Source: Coptis chinensis
Lineage: Eukaryota > Streptophyta > Magnoliopsida > Ranunculales > Ranunculaceae
Assembly: GCA_015680905.1 (NCBI GenBank)
Contig: CM027384.1
Span: 66,533,001 to 66,597,000, forward strand
DNA length: 64,000 nucleotides
Reading direction: 5' to 3'
Made by a program: the position numbers and the translations under genes. Below the pieces are notes generated by a model that worked only from the letters and a program-made list of their open reading frames with translations, had not been told where the DNA came from and ran no database searches. Below are positions 21,507 through 35,721 of this stretch, piece after piece; the first letter of the stretch is position 1; every line of letters starts with the position of its first letter.

Positions 21507-22458
21507 CTAAATTACAGAGGCTTCGATCTTTTCCAGCACCTCTAACCTTATTTTTCTCTTCCAGCTCTTTGTCATGGCAACAAGGTTGACCAACCCTATT
21601 ACTTGAGTCTTACTGTATTCCTGCAAGGTAACAAGTATAGGATATATAACAACTATATCCAATAATTGGGAAGGTTCAGTAGATTTATCATGTGATGGAG
21701 ATAGTTACCGGGTGACTGTTATATATAATTGGGCCCAATGGACATACTCAGTTTCTGGAAGGTAGTAAGCCTGTTTCAGAGAAGAAGGCTGTAAGTTTGA
21801 GCTATTGTCTCGAAATCAAATGGTACCCATTCCAAGTGGGTCATAATTAATATTTTAACTGCACCAAACTTCTTTTATCAATGACTATTGCCTTGTTCCA
21901 CACTGCATCACACTTCTCTATAGACTTATTGCCTTACTACATATGACGGGATGAGGTACAGAAGTGACTTCATATTTTAACTGCTTCACACTTCTCTGTT
22001 TGCCTATTGCCTTATTTCATATATGTATGATTATAGGAGGGATACAGATAACCACAAATTATTTACGGCTAAACTGAAAATGTGGATTGCTTATTCTAAA
22101 GAAACAGAATTCAACAAGGTGTAATGAGAAACGTCAAATATTCTAAGTTCACCTTAACAAAAGTTTCAACAGTTTGCAACTTTGGCTTCACATTTATAGA
22201 GACAAAATGTTGTAGGCCATTGATCAGAACCTGCATGAAAGTCAAGGTAGAAGCTCAGTTTCACAACTGAGTGAAGAAACCAGGGTGGGTAATAAAGAGA
22301 AACAAGCGTGAGAAGTGCTATAATCTTAGAAGAAAACCTGAAGGTCCAGCGACATTAGAGCTCGTCCTTCATCAGTACACCTCCTGACGCGGCGATAGGC
22401 CTTCAATAAGTGTTTCAGCCACAATTTCAAGTCCATATTCTAAAAGGAGGTCTTGAAT

Positions 22459-23970
22459 CTGGTATAGTTTTTAAAAGTTAAGCTATAAATTACAAGTTCA
22501 CATGTCAAACCAGGTAACTTCAAATAAATCATGCAAAAGAAACTAGAAAAGAGAAAAGTAAAGTTCAAGATCAATGTTACGGAGAAAAAGAAAATATAAA
22601 GATCAAGAAAGAACTCATTTATAAGTAAAATCATTCTTTCAAATTAGTTTCACCATACATGCCACACTAAATAAATTATCTAATAGAGACCTTCCTTGGG
22701 CTAAAGACTTCTTTTCTCTATCCCTTCCTTTGTATTGGAGCTCTGGCAGGAAGAAAGTCAGAAACCAAAATCTAACCTCTTTTACACACCCAATCTGCCA
22801 ATGTGATTCAGCCACGTGTCCACTAATCTAGGAGGTTTTGGGGCCAACAATAAGGGATCTGTTTTACACATTATAATGCAACTTTAAAACAGGTTGTGAC
22901 ACGTGGCTATGGACCTTGGGGAAATCCCAGGGTATTGGGTAATTTTAGGTGTTTCTTTTCCACATGGCAGCATCCTTTTACATCGTATTAACTTTAACTT
23001 TGGATGTGTCGTGATCCAGTTAACCTGGCACGCATGTTGCATCCACATTGTCGGATTTGTACTTTGAAGTGAAAATCTATTATAAAGAGAATATTTTCAT
23101 TTTACAAGTAGAAGTTTCCATGTTCCGAGTGTTATTGTGCATGTGCATCCACTGATGGATGCATAAACCACTATTTTTTGTTTTACTTTCTATATTTAGA
23201 AATTTTGTTTCCTAAACCCTAAAATACTCTTTTAACCAGTGAAGGTGGGAATCAAACCAAAGACCTTCTACCTATCCTCCCAAGGCTTGACTAGTAGGCC
23301 AGAGTTTCATCCGCAATGGATGAAATTCATTTTTAAGTTAAGAAAACACATTTTTGGAGCAAAATTTTTTGTTTTGTATGTGTTTATTTAGGGGTTTTCA
23401 AATAGCATTTGAGTGAAGGAATGATTTTAGGCATAAATCCTTCCTAAACACTAGAAATTAGTGCTTTAAGGAGGGAATATAAATTACGGTCGCACTGTGG
23501 TCCTAGAATCGAAATTGGGGATGACCAATTTTCTCTTCATATTGAACCCATCAGTTCAGTGTTAGCATAAGAGACTATCAATCAAAACAAGCCAAGTCAT
23601 ATTGAAATGAATACGTGTGTCAGAGTCTAACACGGATGCAGAGTGTCCAACACGACAACTTACATGAAGTAGAACATAGAGACACAGCTAATTAACTGTT
23701 ACTATTCTTTAGTTACACCACTAATTCTTGGGCACAAGAACTTCCAAATTGCCTCCATACAAATAATTAACTATGAAAGTGGCATACCATGGAGCTATAA
23801 CTATATTAATATATTATTTTTTAGTCTTTAGGTTATACAAGAAACCCTAGTTTGAAACCGTATGTGCAATGTGTGTGTGTCTATCTGTCCAACAAGGATT
23901 TTTTTAAAAATATGAAGTGTCCATGTTAATAAAGTTACTTTTTGAAAAATGTGTAGTAGAAAAACATTAC
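22459..23970. other. VPS50 intron, no gene
   Basis: Intronic sequence. It contains facing copies of GCCACGTGTC / GACACGTGGC at about 22,810 and 22,898, possibly ends of a small unclassified element, and the repeat at 23,590-23,940. Confidence 0.4.
23590..23940. repeat. Dispersed ~350-bp repeat, copy 1
   Basis: Shares a colinear order of blocks with 37,240-37,562: a GTGTCC-type block, ACATGAAGTAG, GACACAGCT, TTCTTTAGTTACAC, TAATTCTTGG, CCCTAGTTTGAA and finally AATATGAAGTGTC. Both copies sit in introns of the VPS50 pseudogene in the same orientation. Probably a MITE family. Confidence 0.7.
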
Positions 23971-24044
23971 CTCCTTATGAATTCGCCATGTGCTAGCCTT
24001 GTTTTGTAATGCTTAAATTCTCCCCAGTAACAAATCAACATTAC

Positions 24045-25802
24045 CTATCGTTAAGGCCAGATAATGTTACGCCATTATAATAAAAACTTCAGAAGTAACA
24101 TGTCCAAACACGATGACAAATGTAGTGAAGACACAAATGCTTAACAAGGTTGCATGCACTATAAATAGCAATGGTTAAAACTTAAAAGTACCAACAAAGT
24201 CACAAAAACCATTACGTATCTTCATTGGACATCAATAGCAATTTAATAATAAGATAAGATTCTAAAAAGTCTTGTCTAGTTCAACGTGGACCAACCTAGT
24301 AAAGTATCTTGTGCATCAGTCTGTATCAAGAATAGAACTTTGATAGCATTTTCACAAAATCACTAGCGCCAATATCAAAACCCAGCCAAAATTATAGATG
24401 AGAAGAGAGAAGCAACTTTGATAGAATTTTCACAAAATCACCCTCAATACCTCATTATTCTTTACGCTAAGTAGTGTAACCTAGCATAGAACAATAAATA
24501 TGAATATATACAATAAACATAAAATATGGACACCAATAATGACGGTCTGATACCAGGAACATGCAAGTGTACTACATAACCCAGCATAAAAATTGTGTAA
24601 TAGAAGTTGGAATTTATCCAGGTGACGACTGTAAAATTGTTAATACAATGGAATTGCTTTCAATGTTGTTCTAATATGCTTTGGTTAGTGTAGTTTCCAT
24701 GGTAATGTTGGGTTCCGAGTAAAATATCAGCTGAATAACCTCCAAAACCCAAACAGCGGCATCTTTACATTTGATAGTAGTCTATTTTTTTTCGAGTTCG
24801 CTACTGACACACATCAGGATTCATCGCAATGCTTTATTTTACATTTTACTTAATTTTTTTTATCAATAAAAGGTATTTATATTGATGTAATCAGAAGCCA
24901 ATTGGACAAATGCCAAGTGGTCATCTTGACGCATTATCAAAGCCAACTTAGCCTTTTTAACTGTAAATGACTTTAATCTCGTGCTTTGATTAGCAAATCA
25001 CCCTAAGCGCCAAACATTAACACAAGAAGGTCAATGCACCAACACAAAGACGGTATGTTCAATACAAGAAATTATCAAATGTTTCTAAAATGTCAAAAGT
25101 GGACCCGATAGTTCAAAAAAAATTTGCTGAAAGGACCTATCAATCAATATACCCCAAAAGACTTATCTTTTTAACTAATTGCAAAAAGACAAGCAGCTTA
25201 TATGGACCCGATAGTTCAAAAAAAATTTGCTGAAAGGACCTATCCAATCAATATACCCCAAAAGACTTATCTTTTTAACTAATTGCAAAAGACAAGCAGC
25301 TTATATATAAGCTGCTTGTCTTTTGCAATTAGTTAAAAAGACAAGTCTTTTGGGGTATATTTTATATATATATATGAACATTATCTAGATGATCTAATTC
25401 AGTTTAGGCGTTTCGGACACTATGACTGGATATTTTATGTAAAATCTGGGAACAAATCCAATGGTAAGATTCATAGAAAGCTAAATAAAAATAGACATCA
25501 AGAAAAAGAAAGATGAAATATAGATAGACTACAGGAGAATAGCTGACCGCAGCCAACATAATGCTAGATTCATGTATCAATATTTTCCATAAACAGTCAC
25601 TGCAGATCACTATTAATGTTTCAAGCAACATTGATTAAGTAAACATTAACATTTCCTTACAATAAAAGAAAAAATTCATCAAAAATAGAAGTATTATGGA
25701 CTAACAAATAATCAAGATCAATGTAAGTTTTCTTGTCAAAAGAAAGAAAGAGAAAGAAATAAGTGCATTAGAACCACCATAAGTAAATCCAAGGACACTA
25801 AC
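24045..25802. other. VPS50 intron with hairpin repeat
   Basis: AT-rich intron. Apart from the duplicated hairpin at 25,101-25,361, nothing recognisable was seen. Confidence 0.4.
25101..25361. repeat. Tandem duplication followed by a long inverted copy
   Basis: A ~103-bp unit (starting GGACCCGATAGTTC) occurs at 25,101 and again at 25,204. The end of the second unit is followed by its reverse complement, giving a nearly perfect hairpin centred at about 25,305 with arms of about 50 bp (25,250-25,300 against 25,311-25,361). Confidence 0.88.
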
Positions 25803-26252
25803 CCATTGTGCTCTAGTCCAAGATCCTTCAGCTCCCATTTGGCATTAGCAATCCGATCCACATACCTGCTACTCTACTAATTAGGGATATAACATAAATT
25901 GTGCTCACCATATTCTCAAATAGTCAACGCAAAAGTTCTTTATTTATTTTGGGTCACAAAGTAACAAGAGTTTGTTCTCATAACAAGTTACAATGTAAAT
26001 TGAAAGTCAAGTTCAAGATTACATTTCACACCCAAACTGGTCTGTGCAGATAAAATTACAAAATGCAAAGGAAAAATGTCAAAAGCCTTCAGCTATAATT
26101 TTTCTTTATCTTTTTTGATAAGTAAAGAGATAAACTTTATTAAATCAAAGAAAGTAGACTGAGATAAACCTACAAGTACGAAGTAAGACTAAGAAAAAAA
26201 AAAACCAAAAGGAACCCTTAGTCAAGAATCTCTGTACAATGTACATATCCTC

Positions 26253-26460
26253 TCATCCAGCTACAAGTTGTTTAAACTGAATAATTCTAAAGGGGTCCAT
26301 GTAGACTTTACTCCAATAACATAGAAGCCCTTTGATGGCTGATATGACCTCATGAATCCCCATAGTTGTACCCTCAAAGATGCCCCTATTGCGCTCCAAC
26401 CAAATACCCCACATGATTGCATTCTCACTTTCAGCTATAATTTGTTTCAATAGTTCCTAG
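26253..26460 (-). mobile_element. L1-type LINE ORF2 C-terminal fragment
   Basis: Minus-strand peptide AIMWGIWLERNRGIFEG followed by VYMDPFRIIQFKQLVAG matches the C-terminal end typical of plant L1 LINE polyproteins. Partial and isolated within a VPS50 intron. Confidence 0.72.
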
Positions 26461-27038
26461 ATAATATTTAACAGGTGCTACTGAAAGCTAATCAGAAATA
26501 CTTGCAATAATAAATCCTTCAAATGAGTCGAGATATTATGTGTTTCCATCAACTTGCCTACTTGACTACTTCCCCATGGATGTGAGTCACTTTTAAGTGT
26601 AAAACTTCTGCTGAGTAAATAAAATGTTAGATATGACATATTTTTAGTTTCATTGGTAGAACTTGTCCTAATTTAACCTGAAAACAATTAAAAACACCCC
26701 GCCCCCTCCCACTGCAGCTGGGACTGACCTTGGGGCCCAAAGTGCAAAGGCTTGACCACCAAGCAAGTGGACAACTTTCAAGTACAGATTTGCAAACCAA
26801 ATAATTATATGCTCAGATTGGGTTTCCTTCATTTCTTTTCTACATAATAACTTTGATAAAAGACCCCGGACATTCTAAATTGAAGCGCTCCTTAGGTACC
26901 GTCACACATACACATTTGATTGTTCAGCCAATCAGACTGAAGAAAGCTTACTAATCATGTTTGTTGAACTATCAGACACATTACCAGGCCTTAAAAACGT
27001 GTGAGGATTCCAATTGTTCTATATATATATATATATAT

Positions 27039-27404
27039 GGGGAGGGATCAATGTACCATGGTTTTCATACCATGCTCCACAACTTCACCTACAAAATGAA
27101 CTAGAACCTAGTTTTTTGTGGATATGTCCAACAAACCATGAAGATCACCTCCACAAAATTTCAACTCATTTGATGGTGTTTAACAATGCCAAAAGATGAT
27201 TGCAAAATCGGAGTTTGTGAAAAAAAACTCAAAGTTGTCAACAATTTTTAACTAGGTTGGAGGTTTCCAAATGATCTGAATTTTTGTGGAGTAGCCATAC
27301 ATGGTTAGTAGATCATATCCACAAAGTTTTAGCTGTTAACTCATCTTGTAAAGGGCGTGAGTGTAAACCATGGTATAAAAACCACGGTATACTGATCCCT
27401 CCCC
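27039..27404. mobile_element. 366-bp MITE with ~35-bp terminal inverted repeats
   Basis: Begins GGGGAGGGATCA..TACCATGGTTTT and ends with the near reverse complement, ...ACTGATCCCTCCCC. It lies between two (AT)n runs, so the target-site duplication cannot be read. No coding capacity. Confidence 0.85.
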
Positions 27405-27469
27405 TATATATATATAGACAAAGAGGTATATATTAGCATTAGAAAGAGAATCTAAAATGAGATATCCCA

Positions 27470-28520
27470 TTACAAGGCAAGAAAAACAGAGAAAGAAAGA
27501 AAACAACAAACAGAATACAAAGCTGAACTAATTACAACATGTGAAGCAAAGACTCCAACAGACACAAATATCCCAAAAGTGTATCCCTTTATTGTGTTTC
27601 CCAAACCTTCCTTCGACCAAAGAAATATCAAGCCTTTGATCAAGATGATGGCCTCCTCTACTGAAGACAATGTCTTCAAAGTGTATCATATTCCTCTCTG
27701 CCTAGCACAAAGGGAGGAATGCCCACAGTTGCAACTCTCCAAGGAATCCCTAACCCATAAAAAAGCAATCCCAACCAACTCTGACTCACTGACAAAATAA
27801 GTCCAAACATCCCAACAGAAACTACAGTAGATGAGTGTGAGAAACCGTGGGATAGAAATTAATAAAGATTTTCTTCCACTTTATGAGGGTTATCTGTGGT
27901 AAGAATTTTATCCTGTGCCACACACCAGAAGAGGAAGACACCTTGACAAGGAACTTTAGAGCTCCAAATAAGAAAAATAGGAAAATTAGGTATAGAAAAG
28001 TAGAAAGACTTAGCAGAGAATTTCCCATCCTCATCACAAATCCAGAAATGACAATCTTTATCCGTCTTCCATTAGGGATCGTCTCCAACATACACAAGAG
28101 GGCAAGTCAATTATTAGTCAGCATCACAAATGGGTCGATTTTAAAGACTGAAATGGCTTAAAGTCTCGAGGTCCACCTAGAAGAAAGGTCTCTCACCCAA
28201 CCAAATATCCTCCGAAATTCTCATCCTACCACCATCACCCAACACATAACTAATCTGTGCGTAAAGGTGCTCATAAGCTTTATGATTACCTTTCCAAACA
28301 CCCTGCGTGATTAGACCAGTAGCAAGACCACTAACCCAACCCAAAATTATTATCTCCAAACCTAGACTTGACTACCCTTGTCCAAAGACTATTATGCTCA
28401 TCCACAAATCTCAGATCCATTTCCCCAATAGAACCAGATTAAACTCGGGCATCCTACGAAAACTCCTATATCCAATTGTTGTATCTTACAAGTTATACAA
28501 GGTTAGTAGGACCGAATAAG
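27470..28520 (-). mobile_element. Degenerate L1-type LINE ORF2 remnant
   Basis: The minus strand carries peptide blocks seen near the end of plant LINE reverse-transcriptase proteins: KAYEHLYAQISYVLGDGGRM followed by SEDIWLGERPFF at 28,177-28,300. LINE-like sequence continues toward 27,470 in changed frames. It lies in the VPS50 intron and cannot encode protein. Confidence 0.66.
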
Positions 28521-31049
28521 ACAAATTTACATTCAAAACACGGAGGCCTCATCTCTTCCATATTCAACCGTTTATCAAAATGTATATTTTCCTTTGGTTA
28601 ATCAAATATAAGAACAATTCTCCTCATTATAGGACTGCTCAAGATAGTACTGGATTTTGTTGATTTATACTGTTTCTAGATCCATAGACTTAATACTAGG
28701 AGTAAGAGTTTCATCATTCCATGGCATATGCTAGAGTTCTCCATCACCATTATTTAATCTACCAATAAACATTGTAGTTCGTAACTTAGCAGGCTTGGGC
28801 AGCGCTTTTCTGACTCATGATTATAAGAAACATGAGTAGTCTTCAACTCTTCAAATTATCTGTTTTTTTTTTTTTTGGTATGAAATGCTCCCTAACATCA
28901 TTTCTCAAAGGGGCCTTACTTGGAATTGCGAGTATGCATACATGATTACATGCATTTCCATGGCCCTGTCTTAAACCATCAAAACCTACACAGACAAACC
29001 ATACTTAATGACTAACACCAGCAATAACCAAACGCCCTATTATTATTGGTAAAGATGAACTCAATCAAATGAAGAGAAAAATCACTAAATGCCCTCAAGC
29101 TGTCCTGTTTACTCATTTCAGTGATTGGACAGAGATTCGAATATGTCCGTCAGATAAACCTGACTTGTCCACTTTATAGATATAAACCTTGCATGATCGC
29201 AAAGAAATAGAAACACCAGTTTAGTAAAAATGTGACACCCGTTGATGCAAGAGAGTTTTTCCTCAAAAATTCTTAAAGAATGAAGCAGTTGTTGTGAGAA
29301 TGAACTTGAAAAAAAAGAAACTTATACATATACATTAAACCTGTATATAAGTTAATTAGAATGGCATATGCTAGCTATATATATTAAGAAAAAATCTCAT
29401 TGCAAACAAATGAAACTTGGCTACTGTCATTATGAACTCACCCACTTATGTGAAGATGCGATCTTGCAGTCGTTCGATGAATGTGCTCTGTGAGATCTGG
29501 TACGGAATCCACCTGGGAAAAGTAGAAACAAATGAGAACTTAATAAAAGAAAAATCCCCTTAAAAAATGTGGATGGAGAGAGCATGGACAATGTTGAATC
29601 TATTGAAAAAGGATAATTTTGCATCATTAACACATAATAAAAAAATGCTGATAGGTTGGATTAAAGAAAACATCCTTGGAGAAATAATCACAGTGGTGGG
29701 TTGAAATTAACAGTTAAATCAAAAAACAAACCAGACTGGCATAGAAATCTTCAACCATAGCTGCATTGTTTTGCTGAAGCATCGACTGCATATGAGATTT
29801 CGATCTATGCAATATTTCTTTAACAATTTGAATTGTCTCAGCTCGGAACATCTTTCCTGTCACACACAGTGAATCACTATCAGATGAAACAATTAATAAT
29901 AACAAAAATAAAATAAAAACTCTACGTAAATTAAACCATAGAAGTTTTCCTATTAACAATGAAGCATTGCTAATCTTCACATCTTCATTGGCTCATACAA
30001 CAGAAATATTTAACTGGTCATGTCATTAACTGCGTGTTAAGACTACATTTTTAGAGACTGTCCATTCTTCCACTCTTCTCACAGGAAAAACAAATAATAG
30101 AGATATTACTTTTTCTTTCTTTAGGTGGTGATCAGAACAAGATATACAACAGGACTACAGAAAAGGAAACATATAAAAAAAACAGATATATCAAATAATT
30201 ATCAATAATAATATTTCTTAGGTGGTGCTATGCTATTCTTCAGATATATAAAGTCAAAGTTTTAATAAAAAGTGAAATTCTAGGGCATCTTTCATTCTTT
30301 CTACAAAAGCCACTCCACCTCTCCATCTCTTTCTTCCTCAACTACTCAATCACCACACCATAGCACCACAACGACTCCCTTGGATTAGTAGATCTCTTTT
30401 CTCCATTAATTTCCTTTGTCACCTCTTTGCTCCATCTCTTATTTTCCCTTTCCAAAAATCCATCTCTTCTGATCGATCTTTAGTCTTTTCTCGCTATTAT
30501 TTATTTCACTCGAATTAGCAGAAATTTTGTATCGAAATCTCAATTGATTTGTGTCTTAGTGAAGGGATGAACATAACCCAACTCTCTGTCCTATAATCTG
30601 TTTGGTGTTTTCATCGAATCGGATATCCAATTCGAATAAATTCGTCAGCGGATTTTGAATTAATTATGTCAGCGGTTGAATGTCATCACAACTTTTGGGA
30701 TTCGGATATGGTGACAGGCACATCCAAACCGAAAGCTATTCGTTTGCACCCTTAGTTTATTTCCAGCTTGCCCCATTGAAGGGGAGTGTTGACATTATTC
30801 AACCCTATATCTACATGTGTTCTACCTATGTTCTATCCGCGAAACTCCTCTCATATTTGCAGAAATTTCCCTCCCTACAAGTCGAGCCTATGGAGAAACT
30901 AGCAATTTTTCAACATAGATGTGGTGGGTCATCACATAAATGACACCAGAAACCAGAACAACTCATTCCTAAAGTGGTGGAACAGTGATGTCCAAGATTA
31001 TAGCCCAAGGGGAGGCGGGTATATTGGATATGCAATCCCATGGCTGGTG

Positions 31050-31184
31050 AAGGTATTGCCAAAGCTTAATCCCACATCACTTAGGAAGTTTGTCTTAAAC
31101 CCTACATATAAGTAATTATATAAACCATACAAATGTCACTTAGGAAGGTATTGCCAAAGCTTAGTCCCACATCACTTAGGAGAC
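31050..31184. repeat. Two copies of a 37-bp direct repeat, ~94 bp apart
   Basis: AAGGTATTGCCAAAGCTTA followed by TCCCACATCACTTAGGA occurs at about 31,050 and again at about 31,145. The CCCACATCACTTAGG motif is common in small plant LTR/TRIM-type repeats, but no element could be delimited. Confidence 0.6.
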
Positions 31185-32198
31185 AACATAGACACATGGA
31201 TGAAATGGGTGCGTTCACGTTTTTTTTCTTCATTTGATAAGCCTTGGCCCTTGGACACCCCTTATGGAATTCAGGAAGCATTGGGGGAGTAAGTTGATTA
31301 ATAACCCTCACTTGACAAAAGGAAAGATGATTAGTAACCATATGATTAGTGGCCTTACCGACTTTTCTTCTCTTCTGTTCTTTTTATGATAAGTCCTACT
31401 TCATCAGTGGTTTTACTTATATTGTAACTAAAAATAACTCAGATCAATCAGAAGATATTCTAAACAAAAGCTCTATGAAAAGAAACTAATTTCAAAAACT
31501 AGGTTATAAAAGAACCTGAGAAAACAATAACATTGAAGTCCCTTTTTCTGAGTGAAGGAGTAGGCATGGGGGAACAAAGGAGGGTTATGTATTGTTGAAG
31601 GGACAGAATTTGTAAATATAGATCGATACCTTGAGTCCAAAGGAAATACTTGGAGCATGCCCAAAATTAGCACTGAAGGGACTAGTAGGAGTCACATCAG
31701 ATGTAGGGGATGAAGGAGAAAATGCAACATTGTGAGGCTTTATCCATTGGTCACAATCTTGTGTTATTCTAGATATAGTCACCTTTAGCCTATCTGAGCA
31801 AAAGAATAGTGTAACAAAAGTTTAAAATGCAGCGATATAATAGGATAATTCATATCCTTAGACAAGAACATATACTGGTCAAAACTTAGACATTCAATTT
31901 ACTTGGAAGATGCACTTACATGTTGAAGGATCAGTGAAGACTTTCCCACTAAGATTTATGTCCCGCTGACCAAATGTCAATAATATAAAGTGGAAAACTC
32001 CAAATAGTTTGGCAGATACCCTATAGAAGAATTTTTATGAGATACTAATCAAGATTGAGAAAGAAAATTCAAACCTCAAGATGCATCAAAACATACCTTG
32101 AAAAACTCTGCATTAATTATTTCTAATTTTTGCATGAGCCTCGCATACTTGTCCATCAACCTGAAGCAATACATTTATACAACCTTCAATGCTAAAAT

Positions 32199-32600
32199 AT
32201 GATGGGACTCAATATTCCAAGAATCTTGAAGCCTATGCAGTTTCTTAAACATCCAACTCAAAAACCAATTGATCATGAGTGGAGAGGCCTAGGAACTTTT
32301 ATGCTATATTGCAAGGCTTTAGACATCCCATGTGGGACTATACTAAACTTCTCAAGTCTCAACACGCCCTCTCACGTGTGGTGCTACTTGAGCGTAACAC
32401 GTGGACAACATATTTGGACGACGTCGAGAAAAACGGACTAGTCTAGCCAAATACAATAGCCTGCTCTGAGGCCAACTTAAATTTTATGAGCATCAAACTC
32501 AATCACAATTGGTGATGAGTGGAGAGACCCATGATCTTTTATACTATACTATAAGGCTTTAAACATCCCATGTGGGACTACACTGAATTTCTCAAAACAG
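32199..32600. repeat. Two diverged copies of a dispersed repeat
   Basis: Blocks GATGAGTGGAGAG, AAGGCTTTA and CATCCCATGTGGGACTA occur in the same order at about 32,240-32,350 and 32,490-32,590. The CATGTGGGACT motif is frequent in plant small LTR/TRIM-type repeats. No ends were defined. Confidence 0.6.
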
Positions 32601-35322
32601 TTAAAAGGCACGGTGGCTGGTGTCAATGTGATGGGTCTAGTCGACCACTTGACTGACAAAGTGGGTATTACTCACTTAGAAGTGGGTATTAATCACCTTA
32701 GAAGACAAAGTGAGGACCCTGTTTGTGCGGTAATATCTTCTTCATTCCAATTTGAAGAGCGGCGTCTGGAATGATTAGGTTTAGAAATCCGACTTGGAAG
32801 CTGACTGTCCTCATCAATAAAATCAGCAAGAAGATCTTCATTTTCATCTTCTGACACAGCATTGCTACCATTTATATGATTCACGTCACTATTTCGTGGA
32901 GAAAAGTTATCATGGCGTAAAATATCAAGGGTTTTGTCTCCAATAGCTCCAGGCATAATTGCTTCCGTATAAGAAAAATTCGGATGCTCTTTGGATCCAT
33001 TAGTCAGCTTTATCAAAAATGGGTTTTCCACTTTAACCCATCGACTAAAGCCATTCTTCTGGTTTCCACTTTCAACAGGGTCAGGTGATTTCCTGGAATG
33101 AAGTGCTCGGACTCTGCCAGAATTACCATCAGTTGGGACAATGATAGGTGCCCCATCACCAACAAGACCTGCGAAGCTAACTACTTGCATTGTGTCCGAA
33201 TTGACATTTTCAACCAAGTTTCCCTCTCCAAAACCATCTTTAATGCCTGAAAATCGTTAATAATAGTCATGTTCCTTATACTTGAATTCAATTATATAGA
33301 CATGTTTCTAAAATGTACACTGAGTTGACACATACAAAGACCTTAGCTTTGTCCTGATAAGAAATAATTTAAACAAATAATCGTCAGAGTACAAAACCGT
33401 GTAAGAGATACCCTCACATCTTAATGGAAGCAAGACATCCTAACTAGGGTTGACCCACATTTGGAAAAACAGACAAGAGAAAAAGAAGACTAACCAAGGC
33501 CCTCATCATATGTCAAAAAAAAATGGAAACACATTGATATCCATAACTCTAATAACTTTTCCAGCTAAATTGGTGACAAACAATAACAAAGAAAAGTGGC
33601 TCTCAAAGACTCACTTGAAAGATCCACAGCACATTCTGGGACAACTAATAGTTTGTAGCAAAGGCAGTAGAGTTTACATGGGGAACCAGATTTGAAGTTT
33701 TTAATTCTTATGTTTGATTTTTCAGTTTGGTCTCTAGGTGGCAATTTGTTGGATCGTTAGTCACCAACCTCAACTTTTTACTGGCCACAGCTTCCAGCAT
33801 CCGTAAACCCACATTCTAAATCCATCATTACGTCGACAGACACCTGGGATTGCAAATGTGGTTCTTCAGTGAGTTCAGAACAAGAGCAGAGTTTTGTCAG
33901 ATGATTGCAATTAAATGGATCTTAGTACATTGGTTTCTCATTTTCTATTTATGTGCAGGTGTATAATTGGTCAGTAAAAAAATGCTACTTTTCAACTGAG
34001 AGCATTCGCTGGACTATTTAAGAAAATTTTAAAATAATATAATACCCGTTTACATAGTGAACCTTGGGAACAACGACATGCATAGTAAAATTATGATGAA
34101 AAATTGCAGTTCAAATGGTAAAACGGGTCTAATTAAGAAGACTACTACCGAAGGAAACATAAATCTATTGCATAATTCATTGAAAGGATGCAGGCAATAT
34201 ACGTTGATACAGCAAAGCTAGATGAGTTGACATACGTATATGTTTTGTCGGTGAAAAGCTGCAAAATAATTTTCACAAACAGTCTTCAATCTTTGCCTGA
34301 AGTCAACTGCTTCAACCCCGCAGAAAGTTTCTCCAGCCAAGATAAATACGTTCAAATCCTCATAGTTCTTCAAAAATTGGTGTACGCTCGTGGAACAGAC
34401 TGCAGAGGAAGAAAGAAACATGGATATGCGGCTAGTTGTAAGTTGCCACAGGTTCTTTCGCCCTCTCTTTAGCGTTTGAGAAACAAATTCTATAGCATCT
34501 TTTCTCAGCTGATCCCAGGATGATCCACGGCCTGATGTTAAACTTGAATCATCCCTCACCTCAGAGAGTGATGTATGAGCATACAATGATGAAGATTCAT
34601 AACTTTCCGGATTATTTTTCACATATGAGTTGCTTGTTGCAGATTCAGTGTCTGGGGACAAAGTCCAGATTCTATCAACAGACTCAGACGCAAAACCATT
34701 TTCCACTTGGGAATTATTAGAAACCGTGGATATGGAGTCAGTCTCAGCAACCTCTTCTGAACACCCAGGCATGTTTTTTCGGATCTGCTTTGAATTTGAA
34801 GTCTGACATTCTGAATCCTGACAAAGAATGTGAAAAATGATGTAAAACAATTGAGAGTAATACTGAAGTATTACAAGTCTAGAATGATTAACACAGAAAC
34901 AATGAATAATGAAATTATCCAAGAAAACTATTTTTCTGTAAAGCAATCCAGTTATCTAGGAACCAATAACAATCCATCCTAAGTTTACATGCAAGATGGG
35001 GAGCTTTTCAGATCCTCTTTTGCATCATATCGACGGCAACAAGACACCTCAACACGCTAACCCCATACGTCACTACCCCTGTTGAGATGTATGATATTTG
35101 ATACTGTATCTTTTGTTTTTTAATAAGCACAGAAGTGATGGTCATTAAATGGCATTAGTACACAAATATAATAAGCGAGTAAGCAGAAGTCCACATAATA
35201 TCGACAGATAACAGGTACTTATGAATAAAATAAAGTAAGAGATAGATACGAAATGCACAGCCGAACAACATTATTATTCAGTAAAGCACAGCATAATTTT
35301 TTTTTTTTCAAAGGTCCAGGGC

Positions 35323-35721
35323 ATAGTACAAAATATTGGGATATGAGTATTTATCGATACTCAATTTCTTGATATGTATCGTGGATATATCCTCTTCTTT
35401 GGGGATATTTTACATTGTTTCATATGCAAATATTGTAAATATATCTAAAATATCGACAAATATCGTAGATATTGTGGATAGTTTTTGATATACCACGACA
35501 TATTATTTATATTTATTTGAAATATAATGGTAAATATTAAATAAAATTGTTACCTAAACAAAATATCGCCAAATATCACAAAATATCCCCAAATATCGAT
35601 AATTTTGTACATATTGTCGAAATATCGCTGATATTTGCAGTCATATATATCTCTAAATATATCACGATATTTATATATCTTTTGCTGAAATCTAGATATA
35701 TATCGCGATATTTTGTACTAT
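35323..35721. mobile_element. ~400-bp MITE, Mutator-like by its target duplication
   Basis: Terminal inverted repeats ATAGTACAAAATAT...ATATTTTGTACTAT are flanked by GGTCCAGGG on the left and GGTCCAAGG on the right, an 8/9 match that fits the 9-bp duplication of Mutator-type elements. The interior is rich in repeated AATATCG-type words on both strands. It lies in the intron between VPS50 exons 34,236-34,817 and 37,702-37,834. Confidence 0.8.
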
